Shown: positions 47,671 through 61,929 of the stretch, one piece after another
How positions within the stretch are numbered: the first letter of the stretch is position 1
How the letters are laid out: every line of letters begins with the position of its first letter
DNA from: Variovorax sp. V93
GTDB lineage: Bacteria; Pseudomonadota; Gammaproteobacteria; Burkholderiales; Burkholderiaceae_C
DNA: 64,000 nt
Direction: 5' to 3'
NCBI RefSeq assembly: GCF_041154485.1
Contig: NZ_AP028669.1
Location: forward strand, 1,178,001-1,242,000
Notes under the pieces: generated by a model
What the model was told of the DNA's origin: nothing
The model's input: only the letters and a program-made list of their open reading frames with translations
Databases searched by the model: none
Made by a program: the position numbers and the translations under genes

Positions 47671-48801
47671 ATGAGCCTCGCGGCTTATGCCTGCCACCCC
47701 GCGCGCTCGCGCGGGAGGCGCCATGCCGAGCCGCCGGCGCCCACGCGCGACGCCTTCCAGCGCGACCGCGACCGCATCGTGCATTCCACCGCGTTCCGGC
47801 GGCTGGTCTACAAGACGCAGGTTTTCCTGAACCACGAAGGCGACCTGTTCCGCACCCGGCTCACGCATTCGCTCGAAGTCGCGCAGCTGGGCCGTTCCAT
47901 CGCACGGGCCCTGCGCATCAACGAGGATCTGGTGGAGGCGATCGCCCTCGCGCACGACCTTGGCCACACGCCGTTCGGCCATGCGGGGCAGGACGCGCTC
48001 AACGCCTGCATGGAAGGCCACGGCGGCTTCGAGCACAACCTGCAGAGCCTGCGCGTGGTCGATGCGCTGGAGCACCGCTATCCGCAGTACGACGGCCTGA
48101 ATCTCAGCTTCGAGACGCGCGAGGGCATCCTCAAGCACTGCTCGCGCGCCAATGCCGAGCGCCTGGAGGCCGGCGAGCCGAACGGCGTGGCGCGTCGCTT
48201 CCTCGATCGCACGCAGCCGGGCCTCGAGGCGCAGCTTTGCAATCTGGCCGACGCGATCGCCTACAACGCGCACGACATCGACGACGGCGTGCGCTCGGGG
48301 CTCATCAACGTCGAGCAGCTCGGCGAGGTGGAGCTGTTCGAGCGCTACCGCCGCGAAGCGCTGGCCGAGTACCCCCGGCTGGAAGGGCGGCGCGTGCTCT
48401 ACGAAACCATCCGGCGCATGCTGAGCGCCCAGGTCTACGATGTGATCGACGCCACCCGTGCGGCCCTGGAAACCGCGAAGCCGGTCGATGCCGACGGTGT
48501 GCGCAACGCGCCGCCGCTCGTTGCGTTCAGCGAAACCATGCAGGCGCAATCCAACGAGCTCAAGACCTTCCTGTTCCGCAACCTGTATCGCCATCCGCAG
48601 GTGAGGCAGACCACCGACCAGGCGCAGCAGGTGGTGCGGGAATTGTTCGAGGCCTATCTGGAGCGCGGCGCCGAGATGCCCGTTTCCTACGCGGACCGCC
48701 ACGACCGGCATCGCGCCGTGGCCGACTACATCGCCGGCATGACCGACCGCTTCGCCATGCGCGAGCATGAACGGCTGACCGGCCGGCGGGGGATTTCATG
48801 A
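47671..48801 (+). CDS. dgt: Deoxyguanosinetriphosphate triphosphohydrolase-like protein
   Basis: This 376-residue HD-domain enzyme of the dNTP triphosphohydrolase family removes triphosphate from dGTP or related dNTPs. The metal-binding motifs are RTRLTHSLEVAQ (first histidine) and ALAHDLGHTPFGHAG (HD pair). It is shorter than E. coli Dgt (about 505) and fits the type 2 Dgt-like group common beside aroB in betaproteobacteria. The stop overlaps the next gene as ATGA. The precise nucleotide preference is not known. Confidence 0.93.
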   Translation: MSLAAYACHPARSRGRRHAEPPAPTRDAFQRDRDRIVHSTAFRRLVYKTQVFLNHEGDLFRTRLTHSLEVAQLGRSIARALRINEDLVEAIALAHDLGHTPFGHAGQDALNACMEGHGGFEHNLQSLRVVDALEHRYPQYDGLNLSFETREGILKHCSRANAERLEAGEPNGVARRFLDRTQPGLEAQLCNLADAIAYNAHDIDDGVRSGLINVEQLGEVELFERYRREALAEYPRLEGRRVLYETIRRMLSAQVYDVIDATRAALETAKPVDADGVRNAPPLVAFSETMQAQSNELKTFLFRNLYRHPQVRQTTDQAQQVVRELFEAYLERGAEMPVSYADRHDRHRAVADYIAGMTDRFAMREHERLTGRRGIS

Positions 48802-50054
48802 ATTCTGCGGCCATCGCCTCCGCGCGCGTTCCCGCCGCCGCCTTTGCCGTGGTGCTCGGCGGCGTCAGCGCCGCGCTGCACCTGGGCAAGCTGCCGCCCG
48901 CGGTGCCGGCGCTGCAGGCGTCGCTCGGCATCGACCTGGTCGAGGCCGGGTTCCTGCTGTCGCTGGTGCAGGTGGCGAGCATGAGCATGGGACTGATCGC
49001 CGGACTCGCGGCCGACACGATCGGCCTGCGCCGCAGCATGCTGACCGGCCTCGTGGTGCTGACGGTAGCGAGCCTGTTGGGCGGCGCCGTCGGCGCGGGG
49101 CTCCTGGGCGGCGCCTTTGCGGTGCAATGGCTGCTCGGCCTGCGCGCGCTCGAAGGCATCGGCTTTCTGCTGGCGGTCATGCCGGGGCCGGGGCTGATCC
49201 GCGCATTGACCCCTGCTGGTGCGGACAAGGCCGCGCTGGGCGTCTGGGGCGCCTACATGCCGCTCGGTGTTGCGCTTGCGCTGCTTTTCGGGCCCGCATT
49301 GATCGCCTGGGGCGGATGGGCCGACTGGTGGTGGACGCTGTCGGCCGTGTCGGCCGCGGCGGCGCTCTGGTTGTGGCTGGCGGTGCCCGCGGACGCGTTT
49401 CGTGCGGCTGGCGGCATGGCCGGCGGCTGGCCGTCGCGCCTGCGCGCCACGGTCGGCGCACGCGCTCCCTGGATGATCGCGCTGACCTTTGCCGTGTATT
49501 CGGCCCAGTGGATGGCGGTGATCGGCTTTCTTCCGGCCATCTATGCCGGTGCCGGCGTACCGGCCGGCTGGGGCGCGGTGCTCACTGCGGCGGCGGCCGC
49601 GATGAACATCGTCGGCAACGTCGCGGGCGGCCGCTGGCTGCAGCGCGGTGTCGCGCCCGAGCGCCTGCTCCAGGCGGGTTTCCTGGCCATGGCGCTGGGC
49701 GGTCTTGCGGCCTTCGCGCAGGTGGGGCAGGGCGCCGACGCATTCGGCCTGCCGCCGGTGCTTCGCTACGCCGCGATCTGCGTCTTTTCGCTCGGCGGCG
49801 GCATGGTGCCGGCGACCCTGTTTTTGCTCGGTGTCCGGCTGGCGCCGGGCCCGTCCACGGTTTCCACCACCGTCGGGCTCATGCAGCAGGCGTCTTCGCT
49901 GGGGCAGTTTCTGGCGCCGCCGGCGGTGGCCTGGGTGGCGCTGCGCGCCGGCGGCTGGCACTGGACCTGGACTGCCACGCTCGCATGTTCGCTGGCGGGC
50001 ATGGCCCTGGCGCGGCGCCTCGGCAAAATTCGCCCTGCGGCGGAGGTGGCATGA
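48798..50054 (+). CDS. MFS transporter, CynX/NimT-like
   Basis: This 418-residue major facilitator has about 12 hydrophobic segments. It has a cytoplasmic loop between helices 2 and 3 resembling the MFS motif (AADTIGLRRSMLTG), and a second half beginning at ARAPWMIALTFAVYSAQWMAVIGFLPAIY. The overall look is of the cyanate/nitroimidazole-type (CynX) branch. It overlaps dgt upstream and the DUF1415 gene downstream by four bases each. No substrate is suggested by its neighbours. Confidence 0.82.
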   Translation: MNSAAIASARVPAAAFAVVLGGVSAALHLGKLPPAVPALQASLGIDLVEAGFLLSLVQVASMSMGLIAGLAADTIGLRRSMLTGLVVLTVASLLGGAVGAGLLGGAFAVQWLLGLRALEGIGFLLAVMPGPGLIRALTPAGADKAALGVWGAYMPLGVALALLFGPALIAWGGWADWWWTLSAVSAAAALWLWLAVPADAFRAAGGMAGGWPSRLRATVGARAPWMIALTFAVYSAQWMAVIGFLPAIYAGAGVPAGWGAVLTAAAAAMNIVGNVAGGRWLQRGVAPERLLQAGFLAMALGGLAAFAQVGQGADAFGLPPVLRYAAICVFSLGGGMVPATLFLLGVRLAPGPSTVSTTVGLMQQASSLGQFLAPPAVAWVALRAGGWHWTWTATLACSLAGMALARRLGKIRPAAEVA

Positions 50055-50626
50055 CCGGTCCGGCGACAATCGATGCCATCCAGGCCGAAGCCGACATGCG
50101 GCGCTGGCTCGAACGCGCGGTGATCGGTCTCAACCTGTGCCCGTTCGCGAAAGCGGTGCACGCGAAGGCGCAGATCCGCTATGCCGTGTACCTGCCCACC
50201 GACGAAGCCGCGCTGATCGACATGCTCCTGGCAGAGGCCGATGAACTCGCCGCGCTCGATGCCTCCGTGCGCGACACCACCTTGCTGATAGCACCCAACA
50301 CCTTGGCCGATTTTCTGGACTTCAACGACTTCACGGCGCGCGCCGAACGCCGGCTCGCGCGCGCGGGTTTCGACGGCGTGTTTCAGCTCGCGAGCTTTCA
50401 TCCGCGGTTCCAGTTTGCAGGTACCGAGGCCGACGACATTGGCAATGCCACCAACCGCGCGCCGTACCCCACGCTGCACCTGCTGCGCGAAGACAGCGTG
50501 AGCCGCGCGGTCGAGGCCTTTCCCGAGGCCGAAGCCATTTTCGAACGCAACATCGAGACGCTTGAAGCGCTGGGGCCGGATGGCTGGGCCGCGCTGGATG
50601 TAGGCCCGGGGAGCGCCCGGCCATGA
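50051..50626 (+). CDS. DUF1415 family protein, function unknown
   Basis: This 191-residue soluble protein has the DUF1415 fingerprint: WLERAVIGLNLCPFAKAVH near the start (with a conserved cysteine), DTTLLIAPNTLADFLDFNDF, and QLASFHPRFQFAGTEADDIGNATNRAPYPTLHLLREDSV. The invariant Cys, His and Asp residues could form an active or metal site, but no activity is established. Four-base overlaps with the MFS gene before and the methyltransferase gene after show tight translational coupling. Confidence 0.88.
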   Translation: MTGPATIDAIQAEADMRRWLERAVIGLNLCPFAKAVHAKAQIRYAVYLPTDEAALIDMLLAEADELAALDASVRDTTLLIAPNTLADFLDFNDFTARAERRLARAGFDGVFQLASFHPRFQFAGTEADDIGNATNRAPYPTLHLLREDSVSRAVEAFPEAEAIFERNIETLEALGPDGWAALDVGPGSARP

Positions 50627-51507
50627 GCGCGCAAGCAACCAGCAGGGCCGTGAAGACGGCCAAGACCGCCAAGGCCGAGGCCGAACTGGCGGAGGTCCTG
50701 CGGCCCGGCCAGTCCATCGAGCTTTTGAAGGAGCTACACATCCTCACGCGCGAAGGCCGGCTCAACCAGGATTCGCGGCGCAAGCTCAAGCAGGTCTACC
50801 ACCTGTTCCAGTTCATCGAGCAGCTGCTGCGCGAACTGCCGGGCGGCGGCGCGGAAGCCACGCTGGCCGACCATGGCGCCGGCAAGTCGTACTTGGGCTT
50901 CATCATCTACGACCTGTTCTTCCGCTCGCGCCAGGGTGGCCACGTCTACGGCATCGAGACGCGCAGTGAACTGGTCGAGAAATCGCGCGCATTGGCACGC
51001 CAGCTCGGCTTCGACCGCATGTCCTTCCTGAACCTCACCGTGGCCGAGTCGGCCCAGGCGAGCGAGCTGCCGGAGCGCATCGACGTGGTCACCGCGCTGC
51101 ACGCCTGCGACACGGCCACCGACGACGCGATCGCCTTCGGGCTCGCGAAGAAGGCGCGCTGCATGGTGCTGGTGCCCTGCTGCCAGGCCGAGGTGGCGGC
51201 CTGCCTGCGCGAAACCAAGGCGCTGGCCCTGTCGCGCACGCCATTGGCCGAGCTTTGGCGCCATCCGCTGCACACGCGCGAAATCGGCAGCCAGCTCACC
51301 AACGTGCTGCGCTGCCTGTACCTCGAGGCCCATGGCTACAGCGTCACCGTCACCGAACTGGTGGGCTGGGAGCACAGCATGAAGAACGAGCTGATCCTGG
51401 CGCGCCACACCGGGCAGCGCAAGGCCGGTGCGGCGGCGCGGCTCGGCGAACTGCTGTCGCAGTTCGGGCTCGACACTCTGGGCGAGACGCGGTTCCGCCT
51501 GCACTGA
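50623..51507 (+). CDS. SAM-dependent methyltransferase-like protein (Methyltransf_32 type)
   Basis: This 294-residue protein has a Rossmann-type SAM site, LADHGAGKSYLGFIIYDLFF, with YGIETRSELVEKSRALARQLGF as the acidic strand 2, VTALHACDTATDDAIAFGL and LVPCCQAEVAACL. The pair of HACD and PCCQ motifs fits the Methyltransf_32 group related to tRNA- or protein-modifying enzymes such as TRMT13 and GSTCD. The N-terminal 30 residues are Ala/Lys-rich. It is translationally coupled to the DUF1415 gene. Its substrate is unknown. Confidence 0.8.
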   Translation: MSAQATSRAVKTAKTAKAEAELAEVLRPGQSIELLKELHILTREGRLNQDSRRKLKQVYHLFQFIEQLLRELPGGGAEATLADHGAGKSYLGFIIYDLFFRSRQGGHVYGIETRSELVEKSRALARQLGFDRMSFLNLTVAESAQASELPERIDVVTALHACDTATDDAIAFGLAKKARCMVLVPCCQAEVAACLRETKALALSRTPLAELWRHPLHTREIGSQLTNVLRCLYLEAHGYSVTVTELVGWEHSMKNELILARHTGQRKAGAAARLGELLSQFGLDTLGETRFRLH

Positions 51508-51541
51508 GCTCCCTCCAAAGCGCATAGCGTCACGTCACGCC

Positions 51542-52237
51542 ATGGCCCGTCTGCCCCGTCTCACGCTCCCCGGCCTGCCACACCACGTGATCCAGCGCGG
51601 CAACAACCGCCAGGCCATCTTCATCGACCGCGCCGACCACGAGCGGCTGCTCGGCCTGATGGCGGACGCGGCCCCGCGCTTCGGCGTGGCACTGCATGCC
51701 TACGTGCTGATGGACAACCATTTCCATCTGCTGGCCACGCCCGACACGGCCACCGGGCTGCCGCAGTTCATGCAGGCGGTGGGGCGCAGCTACGTGCGCT
51801 ATTTCAACGACCGCCACGGTCGCAGCGGCACCCTGTGGGAAGGGCGCTACCGATCGACCTTGATCCAGACCGACCGCTATCTGCTGACCTGCATGGCGTA
51901 CATCGACCTGAACCCCGTGCGGGCCGGCATGGTGTCGGACGCGCGCGACTTTCCATGGTCCAGCCATGGGCATTACGCAGGCCTGCGGCATGACAGGCTG
52001 CTGACGCCGCATCCGCTCTACTGGGAGCTGGGCAACACCCCCTTTGCCCGCGAGGCGGCGTACGTCGAACTGGTGCGCGGCGGCGTGCGTGCGGCCGACC
52101 AGGGCACGCTGACCGAGGCCACCTTGCGGGGCTGGGCAGCCGGCGATGCGGATTTTCTTGCGTCGCTTCAGAAAGCGACCGAACGCCGCGTTGCCAAAGC
52201 CAAGGCCGGGCGTCCGCCGGCGGCGTCCGATTCCTGA
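51542..52237 (+). CDS. REP-associated tyrosine transposase (RAYT, Y1_Tnp family)
   Basis: This 231-residue Y1/HUH nuclease is of the IS200/IS605-related RAYT group, domesticated transposases linked to REP palindromes. N-terminal LTLPGLPHHVIQRGNNRQAIF, the HUH motif HFH in YVLMDNHFHLLATP, and the catalytic tyrosine in RYLLTCMAYIDLNPVRAGMV are all present, so the enzyme looks intact. There is no partner tnpB and no terminal inverted repeats, as expected for RAYTs. It lies between the methyltransferase gene and gltB, followed by an AT-rich segment containing a direct repeat. Confidence 0.92.
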   Translation: MARLPRLTLPGLPHHVIQRGNNRQAIFIDRADHERLLGLMADAAPRFGVALHAYVLMDNHFHLLATPDTATGLPQFMQAVGRSYVRYFNDRHGRSGTLWEGRYRSTLIQTDRYLLTCMAYIDLNPVRAGMVSDARDFPWSSHGHYAGLRHDRLLTPHPLYWELGNTPFAREAAYVELVRGGVRAADQGTLTEATLRGWAAGDADFLASLQKATERRVAKAKAGRPPAASDS

Positions 52238-52298
52238 GCTGAAGCTTCCCAGCGCAGTACTTCGAGGGGAGTCTTTGCTATCTTTATTGATATGTCCC

Positions 52299-52345
52299 TA
52301 ATTTTATTCTGACCATAAGAGTCGGGATTTAATTAGAATCTGACC
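52299..52345. repeat. Direct repeat TAATT-N4-TCTGACC in AT-rich segment after RAYT gene
   Basis: Two copies of TAATT, four bases, TCTGACC occur at 52299-52314 and 52330-52345, 31 bases apart. The surrounding 52275-52375 is much more AT-rich than the rest of the window. Motifs with TCTGACC or TCTGACCCC next to AT tracts are familiar around RAYT genes in proteobacteria, so this may be the enzyme's cognate repeat. It also lies in the presumed promoter region of gltB. Confidence 0.6.
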
Positions 52346-52420
52346 CCATTTAAAGTGTTTGGCATTCTTTGTGCATCGCAATATCCTTCTCTTCCCTGCG
52401 AAAAACTGAAGGAGTGCGCC

Positions 52421-57169
<4,749 letters not shown>

Positions 57170-57203
57170 GCGGCAACGAAAACGAAGAACAGAGGAAAGC
57201 ACG

Positions 57204-58682
<1,479 letters not shown>

Positions 58683-58698
58683 TTTTTGTTTCAGTTTT

Positions 58699-58774
58699 GC
58701 GGGGCCGGCCACGGCCCCGCTATCATTCGCGGAAACCGCATGCCGGGATGCCTGAGAAGGTGCCCGGCTTTTTT
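58699..58774 (+). terminator. Tandem hairpins and T-run after gltD
   Basis: A perfect 9-bp stem GCGGGGCCG (58699-58707) with CGGCCCCGC (58712-58720) is followed by a second hairpin, GCCGGG (58742-58747) with CCCGGC (58763-58768), then TTTTTT. The second has the form of an intrinsic terminator for gltBD, just before mlaF. An in-frame ATG for mlaF (58748) lies inside it. Confidence 0.6.
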
Positions 58775-58780
58775 ATTGAG

Positions 58781-59608
58781 ATGGAATCAGCCGCACCACC
58801 GCCACACCCCTTTGTCGAATTCCGCGACGTTTCGTTCGGCTACGGCGCGCGGGCGATCCTCGGCGGTGTGTCGTTTGCCGTGCCGCGCGGCAAGGTGACG
58901 GCGCTGATGGGCGCCTCGGGCGGCGGCAAGACCACCGTGCTGCGGCTCATCGGCGGCCAGCAGCGGGCGCAGCGCGGCGAGGTGCTTTTCGACGGCCAGG
59001 ACGTCGGCAGGTTCGATGCTGCCGGGCTGTACAAGGCGCGGCGCCGCATGGGCATGCTGTTCCAGTTCGGGGCCCTGTTCACCGACATGAGCGTGTTCGA
59101 CAACGTCGCGTTTCCGCTGCGCGAGCACACGCAGCTCTCGGAAGCGCTGGTGCGCGACATCGTGCTCATGAAGCTCGACGCGGTGGGCTTGCGCGGCGCG
59201 CGCGACCTGATGCCCAGCGAGGTGTCCGGCGGCATGGCGCGGCGCGTGGCCCTCGCGCGCGCCATTGCGCTCGATCCCGACCTCGTGATGTATGACGAAC
59301 CCTTTGCCGGCCTCGACCCGATTTCCCTCGGCACGGCCGCGCGGCTGATCCGCCAGCTCAACGACACGCTGGGGCTGACCAGCATCGTCGTGTCGCACGA
59401 TCTCGAGGAAACCTTCCGCATCGCCGACCACGTGATCATCCTGGCCAACGGCGGCATCGCTGCGCAGGGCACGCCTGCAGAGGTGCGCGAGAGCGCCGAT
59501 CCATTGGTGCATCAGTTCGTCAATGCACTGCCCGACGGGCCGGTGCACTTTCACTACCCCGTTGTCGGCATCGAGGAAGATTTCGGCAATGGAGGAGGGC
59601 AGGCATGA
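58781..59608 (+). CDS. mlaF: Phospholipid transport ATPase MlaF
   Basis: This 275-residue ATPase belongs to the Mla inner-membrane complex that maintains outer-membrane lipid asymmetry. Walker A GASGGGKTT, signature VSGGMARRVALARAIALDPD, Walker B LVMYDEPFAGLDPISLG and switch IVVSHDLEETFRIADHVIIL are all MlaF-like. The start at 58781 is chosen; an ATG 11 codons upstream (58748) would add residues encoded by the terminator hairpin. The end of the gene is the ancestral junction with mlaE, now separated by an inserted repeat. Confidence 0.93.
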   Translation: MESAAPPPHPFVEFRDVSFGYGARAILGGVSFAVPRGKVTALMGASGGGKTTVLRLIGGQQRAQRGEVLFDGQDVGRFDAAGLYKARRRMGMLFQFGALFTDMSVFDNVAFPLREHTQLSEALVRDIVLMKLDAVGLRGARDLMPSEVSGGMARRVALARAIALDPDLVMYDEPFAGLDPISLGTAARLIRQLNDTLGLTSIVVSHDLEETFRIADHVIILANGGIAAQGTPAEVRESADPLVHQFVNALPDGPVHFHYPVVGIEEDFGNGGGQA

Positions 59609-59690
59609 GCGCAGCGATGGACCGCCCCCAGCAAGCGAAGACCCCCTCGGGGGGCAGCGAGGACACGAAGTGCCGAGCGTGGGGGCAGCC
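59605..59690. repeat. 86-bp structured repeat inserted between mlaF and mlaE
   Basis: The insert is flanked by the direct repeat CATGAGC (59604-59610 and 59690-59696). An outer stem GCCCCCA (59624-59630) with TGGGGGC (59680-59686) encloses an inner hairpin CCCCC-TC-GGGGG around 59642-59653. I recall near-identical sequences in many Variovorax and Acidovorax intergenic regions. It resembles a small non-autonomous palindromic element. Confidence 0.65.
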
Positions 59691-59694
59691 ATGA
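59605..59694 (+). CDS. 29-codon leader mini-ORF bridging mlaF and mlaE
   Basis: An ATG at 59605 overlaps the mlaF stop (ATGA, 59605-59608) and is preceded by the strong GGAGGAGGG (59591-59599). It opens a 29-residue frame (start MSAAMDRPQQAKTPSGG, end RAWGQP) that stops at 59692-59694, overlapping the mlaE ATG as another ATGA. The frame is not that of mlaE. It is the translation of the inserted repeat and could keep ribosomes flowing from mlaF to mlaE. It is too short and repeat-derived for a functional protein; a role as a coupling leader is inferred. Confidence 0.5.
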   Translation: MSAAMDRPQQAKTPSGGSEDTKCRAWGQP

Positions 59695-60473
59695 GCTGGT
59701 GGAACCCCGCCGACATCGGCTTTGCCGTGCGCAGCAAGCTGGCCGACCTGGGCTACGGCGCCAAGCTGTTCCTGCGCCTGCTGGTGCGGGGGGCACGAAG
59801 CTTGCAGCGCTTCGGCCTGGTGCGCGACCAGATCCATTTCCTGGGCAACTACTCGCTGGCCATCATTGCGGTGTCGGGGCTCTTCGTCGGCTTCGTGCTG
59901 GGCCTGCAGATGTACTACGCGCTGCAGCGCTACGGCTCGTCCGAGGCGCTCGGACTTTTGGTGGCACTGAGCCTGGTGCGCGAGCTCGGGCCGGTGGTGG
60001 CGGCCCTGCTGTTCACGGGGCGTGCCGGCACTTCGCTCACCGCGGAGATCGGCCTCATGAAGGCCGGCGAGCAGCTCAGCGCCATGGAGATGATGGCGGT
60101 CGACCCGGTGCAGCGCATTCTTGCGCCGCGTTTCTGGGCCGGCGTGATCACGATGCCGCTGCTGGCGGCCGTGTTCAGCGCGGTCGGCATCATGGGCGGC
60201 TACGTGGTGGGCGTGCTGATGCTGGGTGTCGACCCGGGCGCGTTCTGGGGCCAGATGCAGGGCGGCGTCGACGTCTGGCGCGACGTGGGCAACGGCGTGA
60301 TCAAGAGCATCGTGTTCGGTTTCACCGTGACCTTCATCGCGCTGCTGCAGGGCTACGAGGCCCAGCCAACGCCCGAAGGCGTGTCGCGCGCGACGACGCG
60401 CACGGTGGTGATGGCGTCGCTCTCGGTGCTCGGGCTCGACTTCCTGCTCACGGCCATGATGTTCAGTATTTGA
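59691..60473 (+). CDS. mlaE: Phospholipid transport permease MlaE
   Basis: This 260-residue inner-membrane permease has the Mla/MCE permease family signature (GLFVGFVLGLQMYYALQRYG, SLVRELGPVVAALLFTGRAGTSLTAEIGLMKAGEQLSAMEMMAVDP). MlaFEDB moves phospholipids between MlaC and the inner membrane. The start at 59691 gives the family N-terminus MSWWNPADIG. There is no good Shine-Dalgarno immediately before it (GGGGGCAGCC only); initiation probably depends on the upstream ATGA mini-ORF. This is unusual among its neighbours. Confidence 0.93.
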   Translation: MSWWNPADIGFAVRSKLADLGYGAKLFLRLLVRGARSLQRFGLVRDQIHFLGNYSLAIIAVSGLFVGFVLGLQMYYALQRYGSSEALGLLVALSLVRELGPVVAALLFTGRAGTSLTAEIGLMKAGEQLSAMEMMAVDPVQRILAPRFWAGVITMPLLAAVFSAVGIMGGYVVGVLMLGVDPGAFWGQMQGGVDVWRDVGNGVIKSIVFGFTVTFIALLQGYEAQPTPEGVSRATTRTVVMASLSVLGLDFLLTAMMFSI

Positions 60474-60511
60474 AGGAGCTCCGGCTCCAATCGTTCTAGA
60501 GAGTGCAAACC

Positions 60512-61003
60512 ATGCAACGTTCCAACAACGACATCTGGGTCGGCCTGTTCGTGCTGATCGGCGGCGCGGCGCTGCTGTTCCTCGCGCTGCAGTCGGCCAA
60601 CCTGCTGAGCCTGAATTTCCAGAAGACCTACAACGTCACCGCGCGTTTCGACAACATCGGCGGCCTCAAGCCGCAAACGGCGGTCAAGAGCGCCGGCGTG
60701 GTGGTCGGCCGCGTGGAATCCATCTCGTTCGACGACAAGTCTTTTCAGGCCAGCGTCACACTGGCATTGCAAAACCGTTACAGTTTTCCCAAGGACAGCT
60801 CGCTCAAGATCCTGACCAGTGGCCTGCTCGGCGAGCAGTACATCGGAATCGAGGCGGGCGCCGAGGAGAAGAACCTGCAAGCCGGCGACACCGTCACCTC
60901 GACCCAGTCGGCCGTGGTGCTGGAAAACCTGATCAGCCAGTTCCTCTACAGCAAGGCGGCCGAAGGAAACACTTCGACGCCGGGAACAGCCAACAAGAAA
61001 TGA
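60512..61003 (+). CDS. mlaD: Phospholipid transport MCE-domain protein MlaD
   Basis: This 163-residue protein has one N-terminal membrane segment (DIWVGLFVLIGGAALLFLAL) and an MCE domain (about residues 38-115: TYNVTARFDNIGGLKPQTAVKSAGVVVGRVESI and LTSGLLGEQYIGIEAG). MlaD hexamers form the periplasmic channel of the complex. A GTG three codons earlier (60503) is possible, but ATG at 60512 fits the family N-terminus MQRSNNDIWVG. It overlaps mlaA by four bases. Confidence 0.95.
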   Translation: MQRSNNDIWVGLFVLIGGAALLFLALQSANLLSLNFQKTYNVTARFDNIGGLKPQTAVKSAGVVVGRVESISFDDKSFQASVTLALQNRYSFPKDSSLKILTSGLLGEQYIGIEAGAEEKNLQAGDTVTSTQSAVVLENLISQFLYSKAAEGNTSTPGTANKK

Positions 61004-61746
61004 AAACAAGCTTTTTTTCGCCATTTGCTATCAATAAAATAGCGAAATACGCCCGCTGGGCGGGTGCAGCCGCCGCTTTTTCGCTCATCGCGGGATGCGC
61101 AACCGGCCCCGGGGCCAATCCGGCCGACCCTTTCGAGCCCATGAACCGAGGCATCACCCGCTTCAACGACACGGTCGACGAGGCCGTGCTCGTGCCCGTG
61201 GCCACCGCCTACCAGCGCGTGCTGCCTTCCATGGTGCGCACCGGCGTGGGCAATTTCTTCGGCAACCTGGGCGACGTCTGGAGCTTCGTCAACAGCGTGG
61301 CCCAGCTCAAGCTGCAGAACAGTGCTGAGACCTTCATGCGGGTCAATGTCAACACTTTGTTCGGGCTCGGCGGCCTTCTCGACATTGCCACCGAGGCGGG
61401 CATCGACCGCCACGAAGAGGATTTCGGCCAGACGCTGGGCCGCTGGGGCGTGGGCGCCGGACCGTACGTGGTGCTGCCGGTGTTCGGCCCGTCGACCCTG
61501 CGCGATACGGCCGCATTGCCGGTGGACCGCGCCGGCAGCGTGCTCGGCAACATGAACGACGTGGCCTGGCGCAATTCGCTGTCTTTCCTAGAGGCTGTCG
61601 ATACCCGGGCGAAGTACCTGCGCGCCGGCCGTTTGCTCGACGATGCGGCGCTCGACAAGTACACCTTCACGCGCGACGCCTTCCTGCAGCATCGCCGCAA
61701 CGACGTCTACGACGGCAATCCGCCTGACGACGAAGGCGGAAAATAA
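61000..61746 (+). CDS. mlaA: Outer-membrane phospholipid-removal lipoprotein MlaA (VacJ)
   Basis: This 248-residue outer-membrane lipoprotein extracts misplaced phospholipids from the outer leaflet and passes them to MlaC. It has a lipoprotein signal (AAAAFSLIAGC, lipobox IAGC), then DPFEPMNRGITRFND, which is the MlaA fingerprint, and TLGRWGVGAGPYVVLPVFGPSTLRD. In E. coli mlaA is unlinked; here it sits between mlaD and mlaC, coupled to mlaD by ATGA. Its first codons (FAINKIAKY) coincide with the AT-rich GCTAT...ATAGC repeat, so a repeat appears to be read as part of the signal peptide. Confidence 0.95.
   Translation: MKTSFFSPFAINKIAKYARWAGAAAAFSLIAGCATGPGANPADPFEPMNRGITRFNDTVDEAVLVPVATAYQRVLPSMVRTGVGNFFGNLGDVWSFVNSVAQLKLQNSAETFMRVNVNTLFGLGGLLDIATEAGIDRHEEDFGQTLGRWGVGAGPYVVLPVFGPSTLRDTAALPVDRAGSVLGNMNDVAWRNSLSFLEAVDTRAKYLRAGRLLDDAALDKYTFTRDAFLQHRRNDVYDGNPPDDEGGK
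61024..61044. repeat. AT-rich GCTAT...ATAGC repeat inside the mlaA signal-peptide region
   Basis: TTTGCTAT, five to seven AT-rich bases, ATAGCG forms a small palindrome within the mlaA coding start. It resembles the copies near 29311 and 52274 and differs sharply in base content from the surrounding GC-rich genes. Confidence 0.45.
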
Positions 61747-61929
61747 AATACAAAAAGGCGCGGAAGAGGGGCTTTTCGCAGCCGGACAAGTGGTTTTCCC
61801 GCTTGCATCCGGTTTCAAGGCTTCACCTGCGCTTCAGGAACCCGGTCGGCTGGGAACCTGTCGAACACGTTCTTTGCAGGAGGCGCGGCCTCCGCCCGCC
61901 TGCAGATTTTCAAACTCGAAGGGATTGTC

